A stretch of 33,096 bases of DNA from a virus: IMG/VR virus record IMGVR_UViG_3300050821_004060, positions 1-33,096 of that record; one strand, given 5' to 3'. The translations under genes were made by a program, and so were the position numbers. Position 1 is the first letter of the stretch, and every line of letters begins with the position of its first letter. The notes under the pieces were generated by a model. The model searched no databases, was not told the origin of the DNA, and saw only the letters and a program-made list of their open reading frames with translations. Of the stretch, positions 22,201 through 29,391 are shown one piece after another.

Positions 22201-22779
22201 CTAGTGCGCGCCGATCGGGAAGGGCAGCACGGTAAGGCCGGGACCGTTCTGCGCCAAAAGACAGACCCGTGCCTGCGTGTACAGCGGCAAGTCACCGCCG
22301 CCGGCAGCCGGCAATCCGACATTTGGTACCGGGGGCAGGCCGGACAGCGCTGCGAAGGTCGGGCAGGCCATTCCCCATGCAAGCGGGGTGGACGCCGCAA
22401 CCGTCATCGCCGCGGAGAGCGTGATGGTGGTGGTGCCGTTGAACGCTGCCACGGTGGTGCCCGACGTGATGCCGGCGCCGGAAATTTCGCAACCTACACA
22501 TGGCGGGTCCGCAGCGGCGGTCGCCGTGAGCGTCAACGTGGTGGACGAACCCGACGTGGAGCCGACGCCGGCACCCTGCGCAGTGAACAACCACCCGTTG
22601 CCTTGCAGCACCTTCAGTTCCATGGGGCCGTTGCCCATGTCCAGAACGCTGTTGATGATGACGTTGTTTGGGAGCGCGGTGATGGTCTGGGCCAAAGCGC
22701 CACCGGTCGGCAGCATCAAAGCAACGACGGCCGCAACCGCGATCGCTGCGCCCTTCAGCTTGGAAAGAAATTCCTTCAT
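22201..22779 (-). CDS. Exported beta-rich protein, fibre-like
   Basis: A 192-residue protein. The start at 22779 (GAGGATACAGGACA upstream) gives a signal peptide MKEFLSKLKGAAIAVAAVVALMLPTGGALAQ; a longer reading adds seven residues. The mature protein contains GAGVGSTSGSSTTLTLTATA and CEISGAGITSGTTVAAFNGT, a 'G.GI..GTTV....GTTTITLS' repeat common in fibre and adhesin proteins. Cys pairs CVGC and later ACP, VCL could be disulfides. It follows the main virion gene at 22820 within one short transcript that ends at the terminator 22160-22187. Abundance similar to the virion protein is suggested by that layout. Confidence 0.65.
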   Translation of the reverse strand: MKEFLSKLKGAAIAVAAVVALMLPTGGALAQTITALPNNVIINSVLDMGNGPMELKVLQGNGWLFTAQGAGVGSTSGSSTTLTLTATAAADPPCVGCEISGAGITSGTTVAAFNGTTTITLSAAMTVAASTPLAWGMACPTFAALSGLPPVPNVGLPAAGGGDLPLYTQARVCLLAQNGPGLTVLPFPIGAH

Positions 22780-22819
22780 TGTCCTGTATCCTCGTTTCAA
22801 CGTTACGGTTGACGGGCTG

Positions 22820-23557
22820 TTAGTCGGCGACGAACGCGCCGTTGGCGAATGCGTGGCGGCTTTTGTTGAAAGTCACCTTGGCAACGAAACCCGGCGAAGT
22901 TGGGTCGTTGCCGATCTGCTCGCCCGAACCCAAGATGCGCAGGGGCAGCGTAGCCGTGGTCGCGATGGTGGCAGGGTCCAGCGACAGGCCCGAAATACCG
23001 AAGCGCGTCGATTGAAAGCCGGCGTTGGCTTTCACGTCGATGCCATCCATGAGCTGCAAATTGAATGCAGTGCCGGGCACGGTGGGTACGGTTGCGGTAA
23101 ATTCCATGGCCGGGTCCGTCTCCACCCAGAACCATGCTTCGAAACTCGCCGGCTTGTACTGGAAGCCGTTCTTGGCCATGTACAGCGTGATCGGACCGAA
23201 GCCGACGATGGCACCGACAATCAGCGACGTAGTATCGGCGGGCACCCAGCGCGTGATATTGGGCGCAATCGATTGGTTGCCTAGACCTGAGCCGCCGCCG
23301 TTGCCGATGACGGTCGTTGCCGGCGTTGCGGCCGGCGGTCCGATGTTGGCCGGATTGTCCGCACCGCCTTGGGTGCCAATCGCGCCCGATGACGAAACGG
23401 CGATATCTCCGCGGAACATCGCGTTGGTGTCCGCAGCCGGGACGTGGAAAAGCCTCACAGAAGCGTGGAAGGGGTCGCCGGCTGCGTTGATGGCAGGCAG
23501 CAAACCTGAGTAGTGGCGGAAACCGCCGCCCAAGATGGGCTGGTTAACAATTTGCAC
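22820..23557 (-). CDS. Virion structural protein, first gene of the tail cluster
   Basis: A 245-residue protein. GTG start at 23557 with a perfect AGGAGG 9 bases upstream. Beta-rich with few charges: QIVNQPILGGGFRHYSGLLP, 'FRGDIAVSSSGAIGTQGG', 'ITLYMAKNGFQYKPASFEAWFWVETD', 'NLQLMDGIDVKANAGFQSTRFGIS', 'GFVAKVTFNKSRHAFANGAFVAD'. No signal peptide. Strong ribosome site, short operon and terminator downstream imply an abundant product such as a decoration, tail-tube or major tail protein. It does not show the capsid pattern of the 2684-3616 gene, so I do not call it a capsid protein. Confidence 0.6.
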   Translation of the reverse strand: MQIVNQPILGGGFRHYSGLLPAINAAGDPFHASVRLFHVPAADTNAMFRGDIAVSSSGAIGTQGGADNPANIGPPAATPATTVIGNGGGSGLGNQSIAPNITRWVPADTTSLIVGAIVGFGPITLYMAKNGFQYKPASFEAWFWVETDPAMEFTATVPTVPGTAFNLQLMDGIDVKANAGFQSTRFGISGLSLDPATIATTATLPLRILGSGEQIGNDPTSPGFVAKVTFNKSRHAFANGAFVAD

Positions 23558-23618
23558 GGTATAGCCTCCTATGGGCCCGGTTGGAAATCTTCACCAAATC
23601 ACCGATAACACGCCAAAT

Positions 23619-23664
23619 TGTCATACATCAAGGGGCTTGTACTACATTTTGTAGATGTATGACA
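23619..23664. promoter_or_regulatory. Inverted TGTCATACAT operator-like pair
   Basis: TGTCATACAT (23619-23628) and its exact reverse complement (23655-23664) flank 26 bases that themselves contain CTACA-TTT-TGTAG. The same 9-base core occurs as direct repeats at 3729-3751 in front of the portal gene. It lies in the 219-bp gap between divergent genes, which holds no reading frame of its own. Confidence 0.6.
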
Positions 23665-23685
23665 CGGGGGTCTAAATGTAGCGGC

Positions 23686-23714
23686 TTGACATGTTCCTTG
23701 TACGGAACTATGTG
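23686..23714 (+). promoter_or_regulatory. Sigma70-like promoter of the 48-residue membrane protein gene
   Basis: TTGACA (23686-23691), 17-bp spacer, TATGTG (23709-23714), the best promoter seen in the window. The spacer is filled by the dyad GTTCC-TTGTAC-GGAAC (23693-23708). Confidence 0.7.
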
Positions 23715-23758
23715 TACAGCGCTGTACATACTACGTTTGTACAGAAAAATGTGTACAA
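23713..23758 (+). promoter_or_regulatory. Operator-like palindromes over the start point and leader
   Basis: A perfect 16-bp palindrome TGTACAGC/GCTGTACA (23713-23728) overlaps the end of the -10 and the expected start point. A second dyad, TTGTACA-N8-TGTACAA (23737-23758), lies in the leader. This is a classical repressor layout. Confidence 0.65.
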
Positions 23759-23776
23759 CACGCAAAGGAGGTTGAA

Positions 23777-23923
23777 ATGGTGCTCGCACGCTTGCTTGTA
23801 GGAATGTTGCTAAGTTTCGGCGCCGTTGTCGTGCTGGGGCTCGTAATCTTGACGGCATCTGATATCGTCGGTTGGCAAAATGCGGTAACGGCAAAACCGC
23901 AACGCATTGTGTATATGCGCTAA
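23777..23923 (+). CDS. 48-residue single-span membrane protein
   Basis: The frame reads MVLARLLVGMLLSFGAVVVL then GLVILTASDIVGWQ and a short tail ending RIVYMR. One membrane helix spans about residues 4-25. AGGAGG is 7 bases before the ATG. It is too short for most annotation filters, yet it has the strongest promoter and ribosome site in the window and several operator-like dyads. Candidate roles are superinfection exclusion, lysis control or a membrane toxin; none is shown by the sequence. It stands alone on the plus strand opposite the tail cluster. Confidence 0.65.
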   Translation: MVLARLLVGMLLSFGAVVVLGLVILTASDIVGWQNAVTAKPQRIVYMR

Positions 23924-23931
23924 AAATACTC

Positions 23932-23961
23932 GTGCTGCCGGCGTACGATTGTCGGCAGCAC
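23932..23961 (-). terminator. Hairpin, likely terminator of the minus-strand virion operon
   Basis: Perfect 9-bp stem GTGCTGCCG/CGGCAGCAC with a 12-nt loop. Read on the minus strand it is followed by AGTATTTTTAG, so it probably ends the 28825-to-24093 transcript. On the plus strand there is no U-run. Confidence 0.5.
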
Positions 23962-23980
23962 ACAAATACGGAGCACTGAA

Positions 23981-24175
23981 ATGGCGCTACCCTGGGAAGA
24001 TGACGCGGGTATCCCGGCATGTTTGAAACGGGACGCGAATAACCGCGCGCCATGGATGAATGCGGACTTTAAGCCGCACAAACATTATTCAGCTAGTCCC
24101 GCAGCAAATCCTCCAGCGAACCCGCCGAACTGGGTTCCGCCTTGGGCAGCCAGCTCTCCGCTTCCCGACGCATAG
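23981..24175 (+). CDS. Small Pro/Trp-rich protein, possible
   Basis: A 64-residue frame: MALPWEDDAGIPACLKRDAN, then RAPWMNADFKPHKHY and a Pro/Asn/Ala-rich end (ANPPANPPNWVPPWAASS). ACGGAGCACTGAA precedes the ATG. The first 35 residues look like protein; the rest overlaps the convergent gene at 24093 by 83 bp. The MALPWED start resembles the PWE starts of other proteins here. Moderately supported. Confidence 0.45.
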   Translation: MALPWEDDAGIPACLKRDANNRAPWMNADFKPHKHYSASPAANPPANPPNWVPPWAASSPLPDA

Positions 24176-24413
24176 CGGCCCGTACGATACCCGTCACGCT
24201 GCTGTCTCGCGCGCGTTCGAACAACAAAATCTCGCCTTCGGCCATCGCCTTGTCAACTTCCGGGTCTTCCTTCAAAGTTTCCGGACGAAGTCCGGCCGCA
24301 CGGGCCACAAGCTCCAGCGGTACTCCGAATTTGAGCCGTTCGAGCATGCGCTCCCGTGGCGTCAACTCTTTGAGCGTTGGCGGTGGTTGATTGAGCCACG
24401 GAAATAACGACAC
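24093..24413 (-). CDS. HTH-like small protein, terminase small subunit candidate
   Basis: A 106-residue protein with GTG start directly after GTTTAAAC and an AGAGGT ribosome site. 'ERLKFGVPLELVARAAGLRPETLKEDPEV' has the spacing of a helix-turn-helix, followed by a long helix with 'KAMAEGEILLFERARDSSVTGIVRAAMRREAESWLPK'. HTH plus oligomerising helix is the design of terminase small subunits, which recognise packaging sites. No better small-subunit candidate is seen in the window, but it is far from terL. N-terminus MSLFPWLNQPPP resembles other PW starts. Confidence 0.5.
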   Translation of the reverse strand: MSLFPWLNQPPPTLKELTPRERMLERLKFGVPLELVARAAGLRPETLKEDPEVDKAMAEGEILLFERARDSSVTGIVRAAMRREAESWLPKAEPSSAGSLEDLLRD

Positions 24414-24424
24414 GTTTAAACGTT

Positions 24425-24712
24425 CTACCTCTTAAGTACGGCGCGATTGATCTTCGTGTCATATTCGTAATGCTCCGCTGGCTTGCCGCTCGCCTTCGAA
24501 GCGCGGTCAATCGCCCTGCCGGCGGCTCCCATCTGATCGCGCCGCGCACCTTCGGCCGTGAGCTGTTCGGAGTTGGTGTGTACGTGTCCGCGGTCACGTA
24601 AAATTGATAACGCCATGTCTCGCGCTGTGTGGCTCGGCGTGCCGCTGTCTTTCAACTGCTCCGCTAGCCGATCAATTAGCGGCAAATGCATGTGCTGTTC
24701 GTTGCGTGCCAT
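24425..24712 (-). CDS. Conserved-looking small phage protein
   Basis: A 95-residue, hydrophilic helical protein: 'RLAEQLKDSGTPSHTARDMALSILRDRGHVHTNSEQLTAEGARRDQMGAAGRAIDRASKASGKPAEHYEYD'. The 'LT..G..R..M...GRA.DR' block is familiar from small phage proteins encoded between virion genes, role unknown. ATG at 24712 follows TTGGAGCG. Sits between the basic small gene (41-bp overlap) and the HTH-like gene. Confidence 0.65.
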   Translation of the reverse strand: MARNEQHMHLPLIDRLAEQLKDSGTPSHTARDMALSILRDRGHVHTNSEQLTAEGARRDQMGAAGRAIDRASKASGKPAEHYEYDTKINRAVLKR

Positions 24713-24842
24713 TATTGCGCTCCAATTTCCTACGTGCGTAACGCCTCTTTTGGTATCTGCGTTGCCGCTTGCGCTCGCGTTCCTGCACCGCCGCGCGCTC
24801 CGCTTCGGTTCGCGCTGTCTTGGCCCCTTTTGGTCGTGCCAC
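24672..24842 (-). CDS. 56-residue very basic protein
   Basis: GTG start at 24842 shares its G with the stop of the 1327-residue gene (TAGTG), with AGGGGG upstream. The frame reads VARPKGAKTARTEAERAAVQ as written (Met at initiation), then ERERKRQRRYQKRRYARRKL and a weaker tail (ERNNGTQRTAHAFAAN) in the overlap with the next gene. Strongly basic helix suggests RNA/DNA or inner-virion binding. Support comes from start context, spacing and composition. Confidence 0.5.
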   Translation of the reverse strand: MARPKGAKTARTEAERAAVQERERKRQRRYQKRRYARRKLERNNGTQRTAHAFAAN

Positions 24843-27800
24843 TATTGCGCCCCCTGTATGGCTCCGCGCTGCGCCGCTCCTTGGGCGAGGCTCGGAAAAC
24901 CATTCTTCACTTCGTTGGCCAAGAAGTCTTTGAACATCACTGCTTTGCCCAGAACGCGCGCGTTCATGTAGCCTTGCGCAATCTTGTACAGACGATACCC
25001 GCCGATCGCAGCACTTACCGCACCCAACGTCGGGATGCCGCTGGCGTTGGTCGCAGCTTCGCCGGCAATGATGGGCGTCATCAACGCCGCTTCCGACTTC
25101 CAATCGCCTTTCGCGCCGGCCTTCATTGCGTTGAACGCACGCATTGCCGATGGATCGCCCTTCGCAAATTCGGTGAAATTCTTTTCCAGTTCGCGCGCTT
25201 CCGGCGTGTTACCTGCCGCGAGCGTAGCTCGCATCTTCTCGTAATTCATGCCATTGGTGGCATTCATCACCTTGGCGTAACGCTGGTCAAGATTTTCCAG
25301 ATTGCTGATAATCGCTTTGCCGCGATCAGCGCCGAACACGTATTCGGCCGCCGCCTTTTGTTGGTTCCGTACGCCTTGGAATAGGTTGTTCATTGCCGTG
25401 GCGCTGGTTTTGTCTCCCGCGTTCAAGAAGTCCATTCGCTGCCTAATCAGCTCCGAACCGGCATCTTGCAATTGTTGCCATTTCTGGCCCCAATTCTGAG
25501 CCGGCGCCTTTATCAGCATTTCGGCATGCTCGGCTTGCGGCCGAAATTGTTCGGGAACGCTGCCGGTCATGTTGTCAGCCGTACGGAGCTGCGCAACCGG
25601 ACCGTCCGGTACGGGTTGGTTCGGCTTCGGCGCCCCGACGCCGGTATCGTTCACTTGCTGGCGCAGTTCATTGTAACCAGCCGATACGTTGCTGCGTTCC
25701 GAGTTGGCCCGGCGCATTGTGAACGCCTCGCCAGATGAAACGCCTTGCTTGGCTTGATCGTACGCGTACACCATATCTTCAGGGCTTTGCCCGTGCGCCT
25801 TGATAAATTCGCTTGCGGTTTCTTCCTGCGCCTTCGCCGCGTCGTACTTCGGATTGGGCGAGCTGGCGCCCGCGGCCCCGGCAATCTTCGGTTCCTCCGT
25901 TTCCAGCGTCTTGCGCGCTTCGGACAGCTTACCAGCCATTTCCGACATTTGTACTTGCGCGTCTGGCTTGTAATTCGACAACACGCGGTGCGCGGCTGGA
26001 CCCAGCGCAGAAATGAAGCGCCCCAGCATTTCGCCGCCGAGCGCGTAGCTCCCGCCTTCCACCGCACTGTCGATTACGTCCGCCGTACTGCCGCCTTGCG
26101 CCGCGGTCGCGCCGGCATCAACTGCCGCAGCGCCGCCAACACGAGCCGCAGCGCCAAGCAACGGCCTTGCTTCCGGCGCGATACCCAGGACGCCACCAAG
26201 CGCGGCTTGCTTCGCGATCTTCACCGGGTCTTGGCTTTCGCCGCGCATCCAACTTTGAAATGCCTGACCGGCACCACCGCCAGCAGCGCCACCCGCCACT
26301 GAGCCCGCGGGGCCGCCAACCGCACCGGCAATGCTGCCCACAGTGCTGCCGATCGCGGGCGCGTTGCTCACGACGGGTCCGGCCGCGCGCTCTGCCGGCG
26401 TCGCCACGCGGTCACCTTGGGGCGTTGTTGCGCCGTTCCACGGTGCCGCGCCAACGTCGGGCAGCGATGCGATGTCAACCGGCTTCGCTGCACTTGTGCC
26501 TTTGCCCATTTCCGCGGCGTACCGCTGCATCGCTACCGCAACCGTTGGCCTGCCCTTGTAGAACATCGGATTGTTGTTCGCAGCGGTGTCGCCGACAACC
26601 ATACGGGCGTCGGCATTCGGGTCCGCATGCAACAACTTCGCAGCACCGTTCGCGCCCAGGTTATGCGCGACGTACAGATTGACATCGTTCACGGGCAGGT
26701 TGTTTTGCTGCAACTTTCCGGCATTCTTCGCCGTCAACGTTTCGGCGGCCTGCGTCTGCTGTGCCGGCGTTGCGTCTTTGGCGCGCATCGCGGTCACGCC
26801 GGCAGGACGGTTTTCCAACCACGTTGCATCCGTCATTTGGAACGCGCCGCTCGCGCTGGTCTTTGGCGTGCCCGCGGTCCACGGCGTTTTTTCGTTGCCG
26901 CTTTCGATGCGCTGCATCGCCGGGAAGTAACCGGGCGTCCCACCTGGGGGCACGCGAGGCGCGACCGGTTGGCCGGCAATTGTGATGGGCGTCGGCGCAG
27001 GACCACCACCGGGGCCCCCGCCGCCACCACCGGGACCGCCACCACCGGGACCACTGGGCTGGCCGCCTCCCGCTGCGCCCGGCAATGGCTGCGGTGCCCC
27101 GCCTTGACCCTGTACGGGCGGCGGCACTTCCGGTACGGAGCCCGGCGGGTGGTCCGGATGCGTTACCAGCACGGGCGGCGGGTTGTCGAGAAAGATACCG
27201 CCATCGCCGCCGCCGACCGCACGCGAGCGCGCGGTGAAGCGGGCAATCGTGCTTTGCCGACCGGCTTCGATGGCGTCTTGGACGCCCTTCACTTCGTCTT
27301 TGCCCAGCCCCAGCGCCGACGCATCAAGACCCAGCTCTCCGGCGCGCTGCGCAATCGGCGCCAGCCGGTCGCTCATGGCCTTGTCGTTGTAGCCTTTCAA
27401 TCCGTCCATAACCGAGCGCATTTGCTCTTGTGTCATCTGCGACAGGTACGGCTTGACCTGATCGCCCGTCAACGTATTGACGCCGCCGGCATAGTTCGAA
27501 ATGATCTTGTCCAGAACGGCTTGTACGGCGCCGCGCTTGCTGGTTTCGATATTGAGCAAACCGCTTGTCGCGCCGCCCGAACCGCCGCGCAACATGCTGG
27601 CGAGCCCTTCGGCAATGCCTTGCTGTACGTTGGGGTTGGTGTTCAAATATGTACGGTTGCCTTTTTCATCCACGGCGCCGGATGCCGGGATTGCGTTGCC
27701 CTTCGCGTCCACCGTCGCAATCGAATAGAGGCGGTTAAAATTGCGGTCTTTTTCCAAGTCGGTCTTTGGCACCGCTGCGGCAGTTTCTTCGCCAAACTGC

Positions 27801-28825
27801 TTGCGCTGATCCGCGTTGGCGTAATTGAACTTGGTCCCCAGGTCGCGAATGTCGCCTTGACCGTTCACGGTGTACACGCGCTTGCCGTTGATCCGCGACC
27901 ACGTACCGTTGTTGATCGCCTGCCCGCTTTCGGTGGTCAACCGGCCGGCGTACGTCTTCTGTTCGTCCGCGGACATCGGCGTACCGTTGCCACGTTCGTC
28001 AATCTTCGCTTTGAGATTTTCCATTCCGACGCGCGCTTGCCGAAGCTGTTCGCCTTCCGCCGGCTTGCTGGCGTTGAACGCATCATAGCTTTCCGGCAGC
28101 TTCAGGCCCAGCGCTTCCAAATCGGTCAAGGTGCCGTCTTTGCGAAGCTGATTGAGCTTCGCGGTGTACTGGCCCTGATTTGGTACGGATGACAGACTGT
28201 CGAAAGCGAGCTGCGCATTGTTCAAATGCGTAGATGCGGCCTCGTGTACCTGATCTTGAATGGACGCGGCGCGCTGCGGATCGATTGCTGAAAGACCCTT
28301 GAACGTCTTCAGATCGCCTTGCAGCGACTTGTTCACCGCAACCGAAACCCTGTCGTCGTGCGTGGCTTCGTCGGGCGCGTCACCGGGGTTGAGCCCCAAG
28401 CTGGATGCTTCGGCGCGGCCCGCTGCGATATCGGCTTTCTGCTGCTTGATTTTCTGCAACTGCTCCGTAGCCGCCGGCACAAAGTCCCGGGCTTTCTGCA
28501 CCGAAGCGGGGTCGAAAAGCTGAAGCATCGGATTGGTCGCGACGCTGTTCGCGCGTTGAATGCGCTGTTGCAGCGTGTCCGCAGTCTGGTCAAGCGGCGA
28601 CGCGTTCGGGTCCGGGGGCGCGTAGCGCGGACCGCCCAGCATGCTGCCGAACGACGGAGACGCTTGCGGAGCCTGAGCAGGCTGCACGGGTGCCGGGGAG
28701 CCCGGCGGTATGTCCGCGCCATTGCTCCCCGGGTCTGCGCCGCCTCCGCCGATATAGTTCAACCCGCTCCCGAACGTGGTTTGGGCGCTGTCACCGCCGA
28801 ACGTGCTGGCATCGTCGCTGGCCAT
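24842..28825 (-). CDS. Large internal virion protein with lytic transglycosylase domain
   Basis: A 1327-residue protein. Residues 1-60 are Gly/Pro/Gln rich; about 60-540 are helical, with coiled-coil-like stretches; about 545-615 form a Pro/Gly linker (QPSGPGGGGPGGGGGG). About 625-790 match an SLT/lysozyme-like fold: YFPAMQRIESGNEKTPW with the catalytic-type Glu in RIESG, 'SASGAFQMTDATWLENRP', 'NDVNLYVAHNLGANGAAKLLHADPNA'. A Gly/Ala hydrophobic segment (GSTVGSIAGAVGGPAGSVAG, near 840) may insert in membranes, followed by a long helical C-terminal part. This is the design of podovirus internal core or ejection proteins that cut peptidoglycan and form the DNA channel. ATG at 28825 with CGGAG lying inside a start-site hairpin (28826-28851). 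Confidence 0.8.
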   Translation of the reverse strand: MASDDASTFGGDSAQTTFGSGLNYIGGGGADPGSNGADIPPGSPAPVQPAQAPQASPSFGSMLGGPRYAPPDPNASPLDQTADTLQQRIQRANSVATNPMLQLFDPASVQKARDFVPAATEQLQKIKQQKADIAAGRAEASSLGLNPGDAPDEATHDDRVSVAVNKSLQGDLKTFKGLSAIDPQRAASIQDQVHEAASTHLNNAQLAFDSLSSVPNQGQYTAKLNQLRKDGTLTDLEALGLKLPESYDAFNASKPAEGEQLRQARVGMENLKAKIDERGNGTPMSADEQKTYAGRLTTESGQAINNGTWSRINGKRVYTVNGQGDIRDLGTKFNYANADQRKQFGEETAAAVPKTDLEKDRNFNRLYSIATVDAKGNAIPASGAVDEKGNRTYLNTNPNVQQGIAEGLASMLRGGSGGATSGLLNIETSKRGAVQAVLDKIISNYAGGVNTLTGDQVKPYLSQMTQEQMRSVMDGLKGYNDKAMSDRLAPIAQRAGELGLDASALGLGKDEVKGVQDAIEAGRQSTIARFTARSRAVGGGDGGIFLDNPPPVLVTHPDHPPGSVPEVPPPVQGQGGAPQPLPGAAGGGQPSGPGGGGPGGGGGGPGGGPAPTPITIAGQPVAPRVPPGGTPGYFPAMQRIESGNEKTPWTAGTPKTSASGAFQMTDATWLENRPAGVTAMRAKDATPAQQTQAAETLTAKNAGKLQQNNLPVNDVNLYVAHNLGANGAAKLLHADPNADARMVVGDTAANNNPMFYKGRPTVAVAMQRYAAEMGKGTSAAKPVDIASLPDVGAAPWNGATTPQGDRVATPAERAAGPVVSNAPAIGSTVGSIAGAVGGPAGSVAGGAAGGGAGQAFQSWMRGESQDPVKIAKQAALGGVLGIAPEARPLLGAAARVGGAAAVDAGATAAQGGSTADVIDSAVEGGSYALGGEMLGRFISALGPAAHRVLSNYKPDAQVQMSEMAGKLSEARKTLETEEPKIAGAAGASSPNPKYDAAKAQEETASEFIKAHGQSPEDMVYAYDQAKQGVSSGEAFTMRRANSERSNVSAGYNELRQQVNDTGVGAPKPNQPVPDGPVAQLRTADNMTGSVPEQFRPQAEHAEMLIKAPAQNWGQKWQQLQDAGSELIRQRMDFLNAGDKTSATAMNNLFQGVRNQQKAAAEYVFGADRGKAIISNLENLDQRYAKVMNATNGMNYEKMRATLAAGNTPEARELEKNFTEFAKGDPSAMRAFNAMKAGAKGDWKSEAALMTPIIAGEAATNASGIPTLGAVSAAIGGYRLYKIAQGYMNARVLGKAVMFKDFLANEVKNGFPSLAQGAAQRGAIQGAQ

Positions 28826-28851
28826 GGGTCAAATCTCCGTGATTTGAACCC
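28826..28851 (-). promoter_or_regulatory. Hairpin enclosing the ribosome site of the 1327-residue gene
   Basis: Minus strand: GGGTTCAAATC-ACGGA-GATTTGACCC, ending at the base before the ATG. The stem is 10 bp with one bulged base, and the GGAG ribosome site lies in the loop and first stem base. It could gate translation of this long protein. Confidence 0.55.
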
Positions 28852-28877
28852 ACAATAGCACGTTCGGGGCGTGGCTA

Positions 28878-29186
28878 TCAACTGCGATCGTATACCCGCC
28901 GATACGTGCTACGGTCGACCTCGTAATTCACGTTGCCGATATGCAGCGTGTTCAGGACGCTGCTTAGCCCCGATGATGTCCACCATTCTTGCACCACGGC
29001 CGCAGCTCCCCGGTTTCCGACTATCAAATCACCGGGCTGCGCATCCAAAGGAATACTGTTGCCGATCATTCGACCGCGCGCTTTGACCCGTACACGCGGT
29101 TTCTGGCCTTGTAATATTGCGCATCGCAGCGAGCATTCGCAACTCGGTTGACCAGCGTAGTTGAAGGGGCATAGAGCCTTGTCCAT
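28878..29186 (-). CDS. Small Cys-rich phage protein, unknown function
   Basis: A 102-residue protein. The N-terminus has four Cys (MDKALCPFNYAGQPSCECSLRC), a possible metal site. The middle 'IPLDAQPGDLIVGNRGAAAVVQEWWTSSGLSSVLNTLHIGNVNYEVD' looks like a small beta fold. GGGGAGC precedes the ATG at 29186. It lies directly upstream of the large virion gene and may be a partner of it. Confidence 0.6.
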   Translation of the reverse strand: MDKALCPFNYAGQPSCECSLRCAILQGQKPRVRVKARGRMIGNSIPLDAQPGDLIVGNRGAAAVVQEWWTSSGLSSVLNTLHIGNVNYEVDRSTYRRVYDRS

Positions 29187-29187
29187 G

Positions 29188-29391
29188 TCAGCTCCCCAAA
29201 ACGGCCATCGTGTGATGCAGTAGCTTGGCGTGCTTGCGCAGCATGCGCGGGATTTGAATGCGCCACGGCTTGCGAAGCTTCCACGCGCGGGTGTGGCAGC
29301 CCCAGCGCGCGGCCCGTACTTGGTGCATAGCCCGCCCTAAGGCGAGCCGTCGTCTGTGTGCCTGCCGGCGTTGCCGTACTGCTCGGTTCAT
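29188..29391 (-). CDS. Small Arg/His/Trp-rich protein, unknown function
   Basis: A 67-residue basic protein: MNRAVRQRRQAHRRRLALGR, 'WGCHTRAWKLRKPWRIQIPRMLRKHAKLLHHTM'. Start and upstream stop overlap as ATGA, and the next gene follows after one base, so it fits the gene line exactly. A longer frame in the same place (29066-29410) is out of phase with the neighbours and less likely. Possibly nucleic-acid binding. Confidence 0.6.
   Translation of the reverse strand: MNRAVRQRRQAHRRRLALGRAMHQVRAARWGCHTRAWKLRKPWRIQIPRMLRKHAKLLHHTMAVLGS

Noticed and set aside
22820-23557. Second major capsid protein
   Set aside because: No capsid-family pattern visible; strong expression signals alone do not support the call.
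23629-23654. Possible attachment site or origin in the 23.6-kb gap
   Set aside because: Only dyads typical of operators; no integrase gene, iteron array or AT-rich unwinding element in the window.
27001-27120. G/C-rich direct repeats resembling a tandem repeat array
   Set aside because: They encode the Gly/Pro linker of the 1327-residue protein, so codon bias explains them; no independent repeat function is indicated.
26417-28192. A 591-codon open frame on the plus strand opposite the 1327-residue gene
   Set aside because: Composition is Arg/Val/Gly-rich as expected for an antisense frame of high-GC coding DNA; no ribosome site or motif; the minus frame has clear domains.
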